Assembly: GCA_965223215.1 (NCBI GenBank)
Contig: CBDCVZ010000010.1
Span: 6,572,001 to 6,636,000, forward strand
DNA: 64,000 nucleotides
Direction: 5' to 3'
Source of the DNA: JABDMH01 sp965223215
GTDB taxonomy: Bacteria; Bacteroidota; Bacteroidia; Chitinophagales; Saprospiraceae
Shown: piece by piece, positions 42,289 through 50,779 of the stretch
Layout of the letters: every line of letters starts with the position of its first letter
Numbering within the stretch: position 1 is the first letter of the stretch
Program-made: the position numbers and the translations under genes
The notes under the pieces: generated by a model
The model's database searches: none
What the model was told of the DNA's origin: nothing
What the model saw: only the letters and a program-made list of their open reading frames with translations

Positions 42289-43887
42289 CTAGCTAAGTTG
42301 GTACTCAGGCAAACTTAGGAGCGCCAGGCACATGCCCTTTAAGCGATTTTCGATTGACATTTTGAGCTCTTCATCTTCTGGGGTAGATTGGTAGGTATTG
42401 TATTCAATGGTCCACTCGTAATCGGGCAAGCCCGGAAGAAGAATGGATTTTAGATATTCTTTTTGTTCTTCGGCAATCGGCTTGGGTAAGAACAAAGTAG
42501 TTAAACCATCAATCAGAGCCACCGGATCTTCCACTCCCTCAATGTCCTCAATCATGGGCAAAATATTGGCTTGAATTTGTAGTCGATCAACCCTTACTCC
42601 CGTTAGGACTAAATTGGTGAAAAGAAACCTTGAGCTAATCGTAGTTTCGTTAATCCAGGTGCGGTAGAATAAAGGTTCTTGATAATAGGCTTTCCACCCA
42701 GCTACATCTGGATGCTCGAAATAGGTCATTTGCAATAAACGTGTGAAATTATAGAAGCGAATCCATAGGCGATATTGTTCAGGTAGCGTGCTTCCTAAAT
42801 CGACGTTCAGATTTTTGATCTGCGTTGCCACAAAATCATAGGGGTTTTTGATCATACTGCCAATGGCATACTCATCAAAAAAATGTTCGCTCTGTAATAG
42901 TGCTTGTACCATCGGCAATACATCGTAATCGTGATCGCGAAGCAATTGGGCCAGAGGCTGAATAATGGATTCTTCCACTACGTCATCAATTTCGTAGTAC
43001 ACAAACCAGCGATAGATCTTCCGAGTAATGAAATTAGCTACTTCATCCTGCTGGAAAATAATGTCGATCAAGTGCTTATACTCCTCCTCGTCCATATTTG
43101 GAATTTCAACATTGCCAAATCGATGGCTTAGCACCTTGGTCGAGGTGTCATGACCAAAGGGACGAAAGAACGATCCGGCTTCATGACCATCTCGCGACAG
43201 ATATCCTTGGTCACGCCAACCGGTCATTACTTTGGCGACTTCGGCAACATCTTGCTCTGTGTAGTTGGTATAATCCCCTTCACCCGCAATCGGACCCTTA
43301 CCGATGGTGAATAATTCTAACAGTTCACGGGCATAATTTTCATTGGGACGAATATTGATGTTTTGATTTCCATTGAGATATCGCAGCATGGCGGCATCGA
43401 TGGTCGTCATTTTGGTGAGCTCGCGAAAATTGCCCAAGTAATTCGAGCGATAAATATTTATATTATTGTACGCAAATTGCGGATCCCGGACATCGCTAGT
43501 GACGAAATGATTGTGCCAAAACAACGTCATTTTTTCGCGGATAGACATGCCCTCGGTCAGTGTTAGCCCGAAGGTCCAAGCTGCCAGTGAGTTGAGACGC
43601 CGGTTAACATTTTGATTGGCATTATCGCTGCGTATGATCGGCTTATCTACCCATGTTTCACCAATGGGCACTGCCAGATCATTTTCATCATTATAATTAA
43701 TCGGTTTATCAGGGAGTGGCTGTGCTTTGAGTAAGGTTTCGATGGTTCCCTCCAAACCCAGCGCCAAGGCTTGATCAATATCTTCTTTTTGTGGGCCATA
43801 CATGGTCCTCCGAAGTAAATGCGCCGCTCGTTCAAAAGTCCATTCACCTTCGAATTTCGCAATACTAAATGTAGAAAAACCAGCCAT
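42289..43887 (-). CDS. DUF1800 domain protein
   Basis: 532 residues from the ATG at 43887; an upstream ATG at 43923 would add a 12-residue extension. The family motifs are AAHLLRRTMYGPQKEDIDQAL at the N-terminus, MTLFWHNHFVTS, NENYARELLELFTIGKG, and QDEVANFITRKIYRWFVYYE in the second half. There is no obvious signal peptide. DUF1800 and DUF1501 genes occur as adjacent pairs in many Bacteroidota, Planctomycetes and Proteobacteria; the pair's role is not established. Confidence 0.85.
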   Translation of the reverse strand: MAGFSTFSIAKFEGEWTFERAAHLLRRTMYGPQKEDIDQALALGLEGTIETLLKAQPLPDKPINYNDENDLAVPIGETWVDKPIIRSDNANQNVNRRLNSLAAWTFGLTLTEGMSIREKMTLFWHNHFVTSDVRDPQFAYNNINIYRSNYLGNFRELTKMTTIDAAMLRYLNGNQNINIRPNENYARELLELFTIGKGPIAGEGDYTNYTEQDVAEVAKVMTGWRDQGYLSRDGHEAGSFFRPFGHDTSTKVLSHRFGNVEIPNMDEEEYKHLIDIIFQQDEVANFITRKIYRWFVYYEIDDVVEESIIQPLAQLLRDHDYDVLPMVQALLQSEHFFDEYAIGSMIKNPYDFVATQIKNLNVDLGSTLPEQYRLWIRFYNFTRLLQMTYFEHPDVAGWKAYYQEPLFYRTWINETTISSRFLFTNLVLTGVRVDRLQIQANILPMIEDIEGVEDPVALIDGLTTLFLPKPIAEEQKEYLKSILLPGLPDYEWTIEYNTYQSTPEDEELKMSIENRLKGMCLALLSLPEYQLS

Positions 43888-44018
43888 TCGTCTGAGGTTT
43901 AAAAAATTGAAAATGAGTTTCAAAAAAAGAAGGGTTCCAACTACCTACACGAGCATTTTGACTAATAAGTTGGGTGTTGGTTTAAAGAGGCTCTAATTTT
44001 TTTTGTTGCGAAGGGCCA

Positions 44019-44044
44019 GCTGGTGTCTGTCTCAGGTCACCAGC
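44019..44044. other. Hairpin upstream of the DUF1800 gene
   Basis: GCTGGTG (44019-44025) pairs with CACCAGC (44038-44044), and an inner CTG-TCT-CAG (44027-44035) extends the stem. No T run follows on either strand, so it is not a convincing terminator. It lies between the haloperoxidase gene and the DUF1800 start and could be a leader structure. Confidence 0.3.
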
Positions 44045-44136
44045 GCGTCTATTCTGAACCGCGCCGTCTTTACTAGATGAGGTATTTTGGCTGAGATTCT
44101 AACCTTTTTTGAGCTTGGGATATGCCTGATTTAAAC

Positions 44137-45450
44137 TCAATTGGAAGCTTTCAAATGGTCAGCGACAAAAGCCCCTAGTTTCTTGCCCTGATTTACACCA
44201 TTTGTGATGGCTGGCATATAGTGGATTCCGCCATACAATCTGCTAATCGCCGCTTCAGACGAGGCATCGAGGAATGAATCAAAAGATCTAACCGGAAGGC
44301 CATAGGTTAATTCAACGGTATCATCAAATGCAAAATTATCGCCGAAGATTCTGGTTAGCATTACGGCAGCTGCTGAAGAAATGACACTATGACCACTGGT
44401 ATACTCCGGAAAGGGTGGTGTTTGCAGGAGTGGAACCCAGTCCTCGTCAATGTGTTGATTGATCAGGGTCTCAGGCCGGATTAAATTGCTGCGATATTTT
44501 TCATCCCAGCAGCTGATAAATGCGTCGGCAAGGGCAATTGATGTAAAAGCATAAGTCATTGCTGTCCTCATCATATCCGCACTATCTTTCTTTGCCGCAA
44601 TCTGCGCAATACCCATCCAATGACCCCCCGGAGTAATTTTTTTGGTGGCAAACATCACGTGGCCTTTATGGTGGGAAACGTAGGGATTACAGTCCCAAAA
44701 TTGCGCAATGGCGGTGCGTTCGTCGTCAAGCGTATTAACCGCTTCATATACTTCAACCACCTCCTGATAAAAGGGACTACCCTCTGACATATCGAATTCG
44801 GTGGGAACGGGTGGTGTGAACTGATCTGCCGAATCAATGACAAATGGACGGATCTTGTTCCATGATGGCTCGATTCCTTCCATGTAATCGGGTGGGGTAG
44901 GTTGCCACCGGCTGGGTTCATCTCTAATTTCAAACTTGGGGAAGGTCCGTGTTTGCTTGTAATTGTCTTGATCGGCCCATTCCAATATGTGAGCCGCCAC
45001 TTGTTCTCCATAGGCAATGGAAGATCGCAGCACACTATTGGGAACGCCGAAACTCCGGAACTCTTGATGAACTTCATCGATGAAAGCATCCATTTTGGCT
45101 TCCGAAAAAATCAGGGCACGGCCTACGATGGCAAATGCTTGAAATGCTGCGATGTTTAGATCACACCGATCGAAGTCTGGTGCATTGACTTCTCCTAAAT
45201 CGGTCAATTGACCTGCCAACGATCGATAATCAGCGTGTCCGTGCTGCAGTGTTTCATAGGCGGCAATGCTGGGATACGCATAAATGCGACTGGCCTGTGG
45301 TGGTGAAAAAATGTCATAGACAATGACTTCGGTCAGCTTGGTAAGTGCTCGATCAAGGTAGACAGGATCAGCCACTTTCAACTCATAAGAACGATCGGAT
45401 TGACATTGGCAGCAGATTAGTGCTATTACAATTAGGCAGTACTTACTCAT
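44137..45450 (-). CDS. Vanadium-haloperoxidase/PAP2-superfamily lipoprotein
   Basis: 437 residues with a lipoprotein-like signal (MSKYCLIVIALICCQCQSD). The PAP2/vanadium-haloperoxidase signature is complete: Lys318-x6-Arg325-Pro, TSGH with His354, and Ser-Arg404-x5-His410 in SRLYGGIH. The length and N-terminal helical region resemble bacterial vanadium-dependent haloperoxidase homologues rather than small lipid phosphatases. Whether it oxidises halides or removes phosphate cannot be decided from sequence, since both share these residues. The adjacent DUF1800/DUF1501 genes run in the same direction, but a 213-base gap and a hairpin separate them. Confidence 0.85.
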   Translation of the reverse strand: MSKYCLIVIALICCQCQSDRSYELKVADPVYLDRALTKLTEVIVYDIFSPPQASRIYAYPSIAAYETLQHGHADYRSLAGQLTDLGEVNAPDFDRCDLNIAAFQAFAIVGRALIFSEAKMDAFIDEVHQEFRSFGVPNSVLRSSIAYGEQVAAHILEWADQDNYKQTRTFPKFEIRDEPSRWQPTPPDYMEGIEPSWNKIRPFVIDSADQFTPPVPTEFDMSEGSPFYQEVVEVYEAVNTLDDERTAIAQFWDCNPYVSHHKGHVMFATKKITPGGHWMGIAQIAAKKDSADMMRTAMTYAFTSIALADAFISCWDEKYRSNLIRPETLINQHIDEDWVPLLQTPPFPEYTSGHSVISSAAAVMLTRIFGDNFAFDDTVELTYGLPVRSFDSFLDASSEAAISRLYGGIHYMPAITNGVNQGKKLGAFVADHLKASN

Positions 45451-45731
45451 TCTCTTCCATCCATTTGAGCCCCAAAATTACAACATATTTGGTGAAGGAA
45501 TGATACAGGAGTTCGGTTAGAAGCAGGATAGGCACCAAGCAATCTTGGCATTTTATTTGACTATCAAAGCCATGGATCACCACCACAAGATAGAGAGCAC
45601 GGATGAATCAATTCCCGATCCGTAGGAGACGGGTATCTCTAAAACTCAAAGGAGATAACTGATTCTATTTATTATAATTATATATTAATTTTTAACGCTA
45701 TATTTCGTTTTTTAACCAAAACTATCAAGCC

Positions 45732-47837
45732 TTGAAGACAAAGTATACAAAATTTCAAACACTAGTCCGATCCTATCGACGGTATCAAAAGAAGTTGGCT
45801 CGGGTGCGGATCAATCATCGCAACTCAAAAGATAAGCAAGCTTGGATCATAAAGCGGCTGTCTAAACTGCGAGCTAAAATTGAGTCGTATTTGGCCATGG
45901 CCAGCATGCATCGCAAAGCTGCACTACTGTCAAGCGGACTCCTGGTGGGAATAGGTTCGATCAATGCTCAGTCATTTACTTTGAGAACCTCACATCCATT
46001 TTACAACATATTTGGCGATGGATCGGCTTCTCCATCCTTTGTCGATTATGATGCCGATGGAGACCAAGACATGATCCTGTTCACAGAAGCTACTTCAGCA
46101 GCATCGGGCCGAGACAGGGCCGTGCTGTATTTCGAGAACAATGGTTCAGGATGGAGTAATGCCGGCACCATTGAGCAACTGCCCCAAGACCTTGGCATGC
46201 CGACTTTATTAGACACCGCCATTGTCACCGATCTGGTGGGTTCTTTTGTCGACTATGACGCAGATGGTGATCTTGACCTGTTTATTGGAGCGGATGAAGG
46301 AGAGATCCGGTATTTAAGAAATGACGATGGATCGTACGTCGGGATCGTAGGAGCTGAAGATCCATTTGATGCCTTTTCCTTTTCAGACAATACCAAGCCA
46401 GCTATGGGTGATATCGATGGCGATGGGGATATTGATGCGGTGGTTGGAGGCGCAGATGGAGCTCGATTATTTATCAATGAGGCAGGTGTCATGTCAGATA
46501 TGGGTCTTATAACCATTTCTGGTGAAGATTCAGAAAGCTCACCAGTGCTATTTGATGTAGATGCCGATGGTGATCTAGATCTTCTCGTGGGAAATAAGTA
46601 CGGAGACCTCTTTTATTTTGACAATACAGATGGCCTCTTCACCGAAGATGCATCAAATCCCTTGGCCAGTGTAAAAACGGAAGGTTACGCTACACTCGCC
46701 TTTGCCGATGTAGATTTTGATGGCGATTTTGATCTGATCGCAGGGGAGTCAGGGGGTCGGTTGAATGTTTTCGCAAAAGAAGAGGCAGGCTATTCGGAGG
46801 TTGCATTTAATGACCTGGGATTAATTCTCAGCGGAGATGACGAAGCGGCACCAGCATTCGTAGACATTGACCTAGATGGTGATATGGACATGATGATGGG
46901 CACGGGCAGCGGAGAAGTGCTCCACTACGAGAACGTTGAGAACAATTTTACCCTAAAGCCTTTTGAGGCCCTAGGTGATCTTGCTGATGAGATCTCCGAT
47001 GCAAAACCTGCATTTGTAGACTACGATAACGACGGTGACCTAGATATTTTAGTGGGAAGCTATAGCGATCCCATGTTTTTATATGCCAATAATGAAAATA
47101 CCTACGCACTGGTTGATACCTTGGACAATCCTTTCTTTAAACTGATTTCGGAAGATGCACAGGTTCCGGCCTTTATAGATATGGATGCCGACAACGACCT
47201 GGACCTAATCATCGGAAACAAGAGAGGTTCTCTCGCTTATTTTGAGAATACCGAGGGTTCTTATGACTCCGTTGCAGTCGATCCCTTTGCCGATATTTCA
47301 GTGCCATCAAATTCTGCACCCGCATTTGTGGACATCGATGCAGATGGTGATATGGATCTGGTGATCGGCGCGGGTGATGGAACACTCACCCTGGTCCACA
47401 ACAATAATGGAGTTTACGAAGTCGCCACCGCAGAGGAGAATCCATTTAATGGGTTTGTGAGCGAGCGTAATGCTGTTCCTTCCTTTTATGATTTTGATGG
47501 AGATGGAGATCTCGATGCTTTGGTGGGTGATGGCTCTGGATCACTGTACTACTTTGAAAACACTGGCGGATCGGTGGCTGTCAACGACAAAAAAGATGCT
47601 TCCTCGGTGACGACCTTATATCCCAACCCAGTCAGCGAACAATTGCTGATAGAAACTCCTTGGAATGAGGGAGAAGCCACCATTGAAGTTTTTGACCAGT
47701 TGGGTCGTCGATTGCAAATTCAAAGGTTTCGAGGGACGACGACCACGATTAATATAGCAGCATTACCGGTTGGAAATTATCATCTAAAAATTCAGGATGA
47801 TTCAAACCGGGCTATCAAGAAGATCATCAAGCATTAA
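45732..47837 (+). CDS. FG-GAP/VCBS repeat protein with extended N-terminus and T9SS type A sorting domain
   Basis: 701 residues from a TTG start. The first 55 residues are very basic (KFQTLVRSYRRYQKKLARV) and precede a normal signal peptide (from Met56 to about Gln80, SSGLLVGIGSINAQS). An ATG at 45897 would start directly at the signal peptide. Similar long basic leaders occur in related FG-GAP proteins as I recall, so the TTG start is kept. Residues 95-615 contain about ten FG-GAP units with calcium-binding motifs such as DYDADGDLD and DIDGDGDID. The last 80 residues are a type A sorting domain (LYPNPVSEQLLIETP to LPVGNYHLKI). The upstream 280 bases are AT-rich, with TATATTTC at 45699-45706 resembling a -7 box. 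Confidence 0.8.
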   Translation: MKTKYTKFQTLVRSYRRYQKKLARVRINHRNSKDKQAWIIKRLSKLRAKIESYLAMASMHRKAALLSSGLLVGIGSINAQSFTLRTSHPFYNIFGDGSASPSFVDYDADGDQDMILFTEATSAASGRDRAVLYFENNGSGWSNAGTIEQLPQDLGMPTLLDTAIVTDLVGSFVDYDADGDLDLFIGADEGEIRYLRNDDGSYVGIVGAEDPFDAFSFSDNTKPAMGDIDGDGDIDAVVGGADGARLFINEAGVMSDMGLITISGEDSESSPVLFDVDADGDLDLLVGNKYGDLFYFDNTDGLFTEDASNPLASVKTEGYATLAFADVDFDGDFDLIAGESGGRLNVFAKEEAGYSEVAFNDLGLILSGDDEAAPAFVDIDLDGDMDMMMGTGSGEVLHYENVENNFTLKPFEALGDLADEISDAKPAFVDYDNDGDLDILVGSYSDPMFLYANNENTYALVDTLDNPFFKLISEDAQVPAFIDMDADNDLDLIIGNKRGSLAYFENTEGSYDSVAVDPFADISVPSNSAPAFVDIDADGDMDLVIGAGDGTLTLVHNNNGVYEVATAEENPFNGFVSERNAVPSFYDFDGDGDLDALVGDGSGSLYYFENTGGSVAVNDKKDASSVTTLYPNPVSEQLLIETPWNEGEATIEVFDQLGRRLQIQRFRGTTTTINIAALPVGNYHLKIQDDSNRAIKKIIKH

Positions 47838-47863
47838 TCTGCATTCAACAGTTTAACATTTTG

Positions 47864-47898
47864 AAATGCCGGAAAGGAGGACGCTTTCCGGCATTTTT
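47864..47898 (+). terminator. Intrinsic terminator of the FG-GAP T9SS gene
   Basis: A 13-bp stem is formed by AAATGCCGGAAAG (47864-47876) with CTTTCCGGCATTT (47884-47896), loop GAGGACG, ending in TTTTT (47894-47898). It begins 26 bases after the stop codon of the gene 45732-47837. Confidence 0.88.
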
Positions 47899-47967
47899 AA
47901 TGATCTCAAATGGTCTTGCACCAAGGAGGTGCATTCTTCACAAATCCATGGCCTGGGTCCCGATTAC

Positions 47968-49269
47968 TTAGACTTCGGGATAGACCCATGGTGCGCGGTA
48001 GGGTCTTTTCAGGTGTTGTGCGGCTTCAGGATCAGCGACAATGTTGGTGCCATCCCACTGTACGCTTCTACCAATCTTGAGGGAAATCATAGCCAGCAGA
48101 CTCATATTTGTAGCTAGATATCCATCTTCGATGTCCGAGATCGGTCGTTTCTTTTTATCAATGGCATCCATAAAATCGGCCCATAATTCCTTGATGTTTT
48201 GATGATCTGGTTCGTTGGCATTAGAGTCCATATGGATTTTTTGCAATGGATTCTTCCTGTTTCTGAACTCGGCCGGATAGAATGTCCATCCATCTCGCCA
48301 GCCTAAATGTACGGTGCCTTCTGTGCCATAAAAGTAACAACCAATTCCCGCAGACTCATAGGCATTAGGTGCCGTCAATTTGTGCTCCCAGGAGCAGGTA
48401 AATTCTTCAAAATCGAAAATGGCCAATTGCGTATCGGGGGCATCGGTCGTATCAACCTTGACGAATCGATCACCGGTACTAAAAACAGATCTTGGGAATC
48501 TTTCTTCGGCCCACCAAAGCACTTGGTCAAACCAATGGATGCCCCAGTCGCCAATCGTGCCATTGGCATAATCAAGAAAACCTCTAAATCCCTTGGGGTG
48601 GATGCGTGGATTGAAATTTCTTTTAGGTGCTGGGCCAAGCCACATATCCCAATCAAGGCCTTCAGGCACATCTGCGTCCGGGGTTTTCTCCCCTGGCCCA
48701 CCCGGTCGATTAACAAAACACTTGACCTGAGTGATCTTTCCCGCTTTGCCTGAACGGAGAAATTCCATTCCCGCCTCCATATGCGGAGACACTCGACGAT
48801 GGGTACCTACTTGGACAACCCGCTCATTGGTTCTGGCAGCGGCAAGCATCGCCTGCCCCTCGATCACTGTGTGGCTGATCGGTTTTTCAACATATACATG
48901 GGCACCAGCTTCGATCGCTGCAATCGTTGGCAACGCGTGCCAATGATCAGGAGTGGCAACGATTACAATTTCCGGCTTTGTCTCCTCAATGCATTCTCGG
49001 TAGTCAGTAAACCATTTCGGTTTGCCAATGCCTTGTTTGGCCACTTCATCAGTCGTGAATTGCAGGGCTTTCTGATCGACATCGCAAATGCCAACGAGCT
49101 CGACGCGATTTGATGCAATGGCCTCACGTAGTATGTTGTTACCCCACCAACCACTTCCGATTAAAACCAAACGAAAACTGGGAGGTTTGGAGTCGAATAT
49201 CAGCGGACTAGCAGCGGTGATAATCGGTGCAGCCATCACCCCGGTTTGAATAAAGGTTCGTCTACGCAT
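47968..49269 (-). CDS. Secreted Gfo/Idh/MocA-family oxidoreductase
   Basis: 433 residues with an arginine-rich Tat-like signal (MRRRTFIQTGVMAAPIITAA). The Rossmann motif is LVLIGSGWWGNNI and the catalytic motif VEKPISHTV. The substrate region has GTIGDWGIHWFDQVLWW. The C-terminal part is the Planctomycetes/Bacteroidota secreted type, with a final YRAPWVYPEV. The gene starts 2 bases after the amidohydrolase stop, so the two form one operon. A role in periplasmic oxidation of a glycoside or sugar is a family-level guess. Confidence 0.85.
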   Translation of the reverse strand: MRRRTFIQTGVMAAPIITAASPLIFDSKPPSFRLVLIGSGWWGNNILREAIASNRVELVGICDVDQKALQFTTDEVAKQGIGKPKWFTDYRECIEETKPEIVIVATPDHWHALPTIAAIEAGAHVYVEKPISHTVIEGQAMLAAARTNERVVQVGTHRRVSPHMEAGMEFLRSGKAGKITQVKCFVNRPGGPGEKTPDADVPEGLDWDMWLGPAPKRNFNPRIHPKGFRGFLDYANGTIGDWGIHWFDQVLWWAEERFPRSVFSTGDRFVKVDTTDAPDTQLAIFDFEEFTCSWEHKLTAPNAYESAGIGCYFYGTEGTVHLGWRDGWTFYPAEFRNRKNPLQKIHMDSNANEPDHQNIKELWADFMDAIDKKKRPISDIEDGYLATNMSLLAMISLKIGRSVQWDGTNIVADPEAAQHLKRPYRAPWVYPEV

Positions 49270-49271
49270 AG

Positions 49272-50636
49272 CTATTGGTGTTTTTGTGCAATTTCAGATA
49301 ATTTTTCCTCGATGGTCTCTTTAGAGAGCCAGAAGCCACGATACATTACGCCCTCGATTAAATGTGCATGGGCAATATTTTCTAACGGATTTTCAGCAAC
49401 CAGTACGAGGTCAGCCACCTGCCCAACTGCGATTCTGCCAAATTCGTCTTCACTTCCAAAAAATCTTGCAACCTCTTCTGAACCACTCTTGAGTACTTGG
49501 GCTGGTGTAAGTCCTAAACTTACCATGTCTTGCATTTCGTGATGTATTGAAAAACCAGGTACATTCATGACCTGCGGTGCATCAGAGCCCAACAAAATGG
49601 GGACCCCCGCATCAAACATTGATTTGATGATTTGTTCCCTTGTTTTGACGAAGTGTTCGTAGCCTGATTCACGGTACGAAAGATTCTTAAGCATTCTCTC
49701 TTTTCCCTGACGCCATGAGAACCGTAAGCTTGGCGATATGTACTTCATTTCTGGCTCATTGATCATCTCTTCCGCCGGCTGGGGAGCCAACCAGCGGGTC
49801 ATCAAAGTCTGTGTGGGTACGATTGCGATACCACTTTCTTTGGTCGCTCGGACGAGGTCGGGTATCTGGCCCAGATCCAAATCATCGTATAGCATAACCC
49901 CAAAAAATCCACCCGAGTCCTTCTTCTCTTCGGGTGCTAAGCCGGTGATGTATCCATCTAAATGATCGATCGAAGCATAACGTGACTTGATCGCGTGGCG
50001 GATACCTACATCCATCGGTACATGTCCGGAAAAAGCAATACCTACCTCGTTGGCCGTTTTGACCATGACATCAAAAACATTGCGCTGAATGCCGGGGTGC
50101 ACCTTGAGGAAATCATAGCCATCTGCTGCATACTGCCGAACCTTACGTTCTGCTTCAGCGGTAGTCGGAATGGTGTTGCCATTCATGGAAGGGCTGGAGG
50201 TGAAAATACGGGGCGAAGGAAAACTGTTGGCTGCCACATAACTGCGAAGGGCAAGATGATAGGGATGCCCCAGCATGCCTCTAATGGTGGTTATTCCATT
50301 GGCCAGGTAGAGAAAAAGTGTTTCTCTCACATTTTCATCATCACCGTCTTGCGGAGTGGGAATGTGTGCATGCATTTCAGCCAGGCCAGAGATTAAGAAT
50401 TGATCAGATCCATCGATTTGGACCAAATTGCTCGGCAATGTCGTGGCAGCAGTTGGTGAAATAGAGGTGATCCTTCCATTGCTAACTTGTACCGTCTGAC
50501 CGGACAGGATTTGTTCCTGATCGAGCGATGGAATGTTGACATTCGTAATCGCTAAGTCCGGTTGGGAAAATGCCATAGTGGACCCGAAAAAGAAACAGAA
50601 TGACATGAATGTACTTCGAAATTTTGCTGGGAGCAT
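49272..50636 (-). CDS. Secreted amidohydrolase-family protein
   Basis: 454 residues. Signal peptide (about residues 1-25, ending TMAFSQ). The metal-dependent hydrolase signature is complete: HxH in LAEMHAHIP, the bridging Lys in FLKVHPG, His in FSGHVP, His in IDHLDGY and the general-base Asp in LLGSDAPQ. The C-terminal beta-domain returns with GQVADLVLVAENPL. Members of this branch act as cyclic-dipeptide or amide hydrolases; the substrate is unknown. It is the first gene of a leftward pair with the oxidoreductase at 47968-49269. Confidence 0.85.
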   Translation of the reverse strand: MLPAKFRSTFMSFCFFFGSTMAFSQPDLAITNVNIPSLDQEQILSGQTVQVSNGRITSISPTAATTLPSNLVQIDGSDQFLISGLAEMHAHIPTPQDGDDENVRETLFLYLANGITTIRGMLGHPYHLALRSYVAANSFPSPRIFTSSPSMNGNTIPTTAEAERKVRQYAADGYDFLKVHPGIQRNVFDVMVKTANEVGIAFSGHVPMDVGIRHAIKSRYASIDHLDGYITGLAPEEKKDSGGFFGVMLYDDLDLGQIPDLVRATKESGIAIVPTQTLMTRWLAPQPAEEMINEPEMKYISPSLRFSWRQGKERMLKNLSYRESGYEHFVKTREQIIKSMFDAGVPILLGSDAPQVMNVPGFSIHHEMQDMVSLGLTPAQVLKSGSEEVARFFGSEDEFGRIAVGQVADLVLVAENPLENIAHAHLIEGVMYRGFWLSKETIEEKLSEIAQKHQ

Positions 50637-50779
50637 AGTTGATCAGGTTTATGACGTTCTTGAAGTCTTAAAAACAATTCCTGAGATTATCAGATGCCAA
50701 TGAAGTTGGTAGGTCTAAAGATACTAGATAAAGAAATACCATAATCAGGCAGATCCATGATGCACTTTCACATCGCGGG

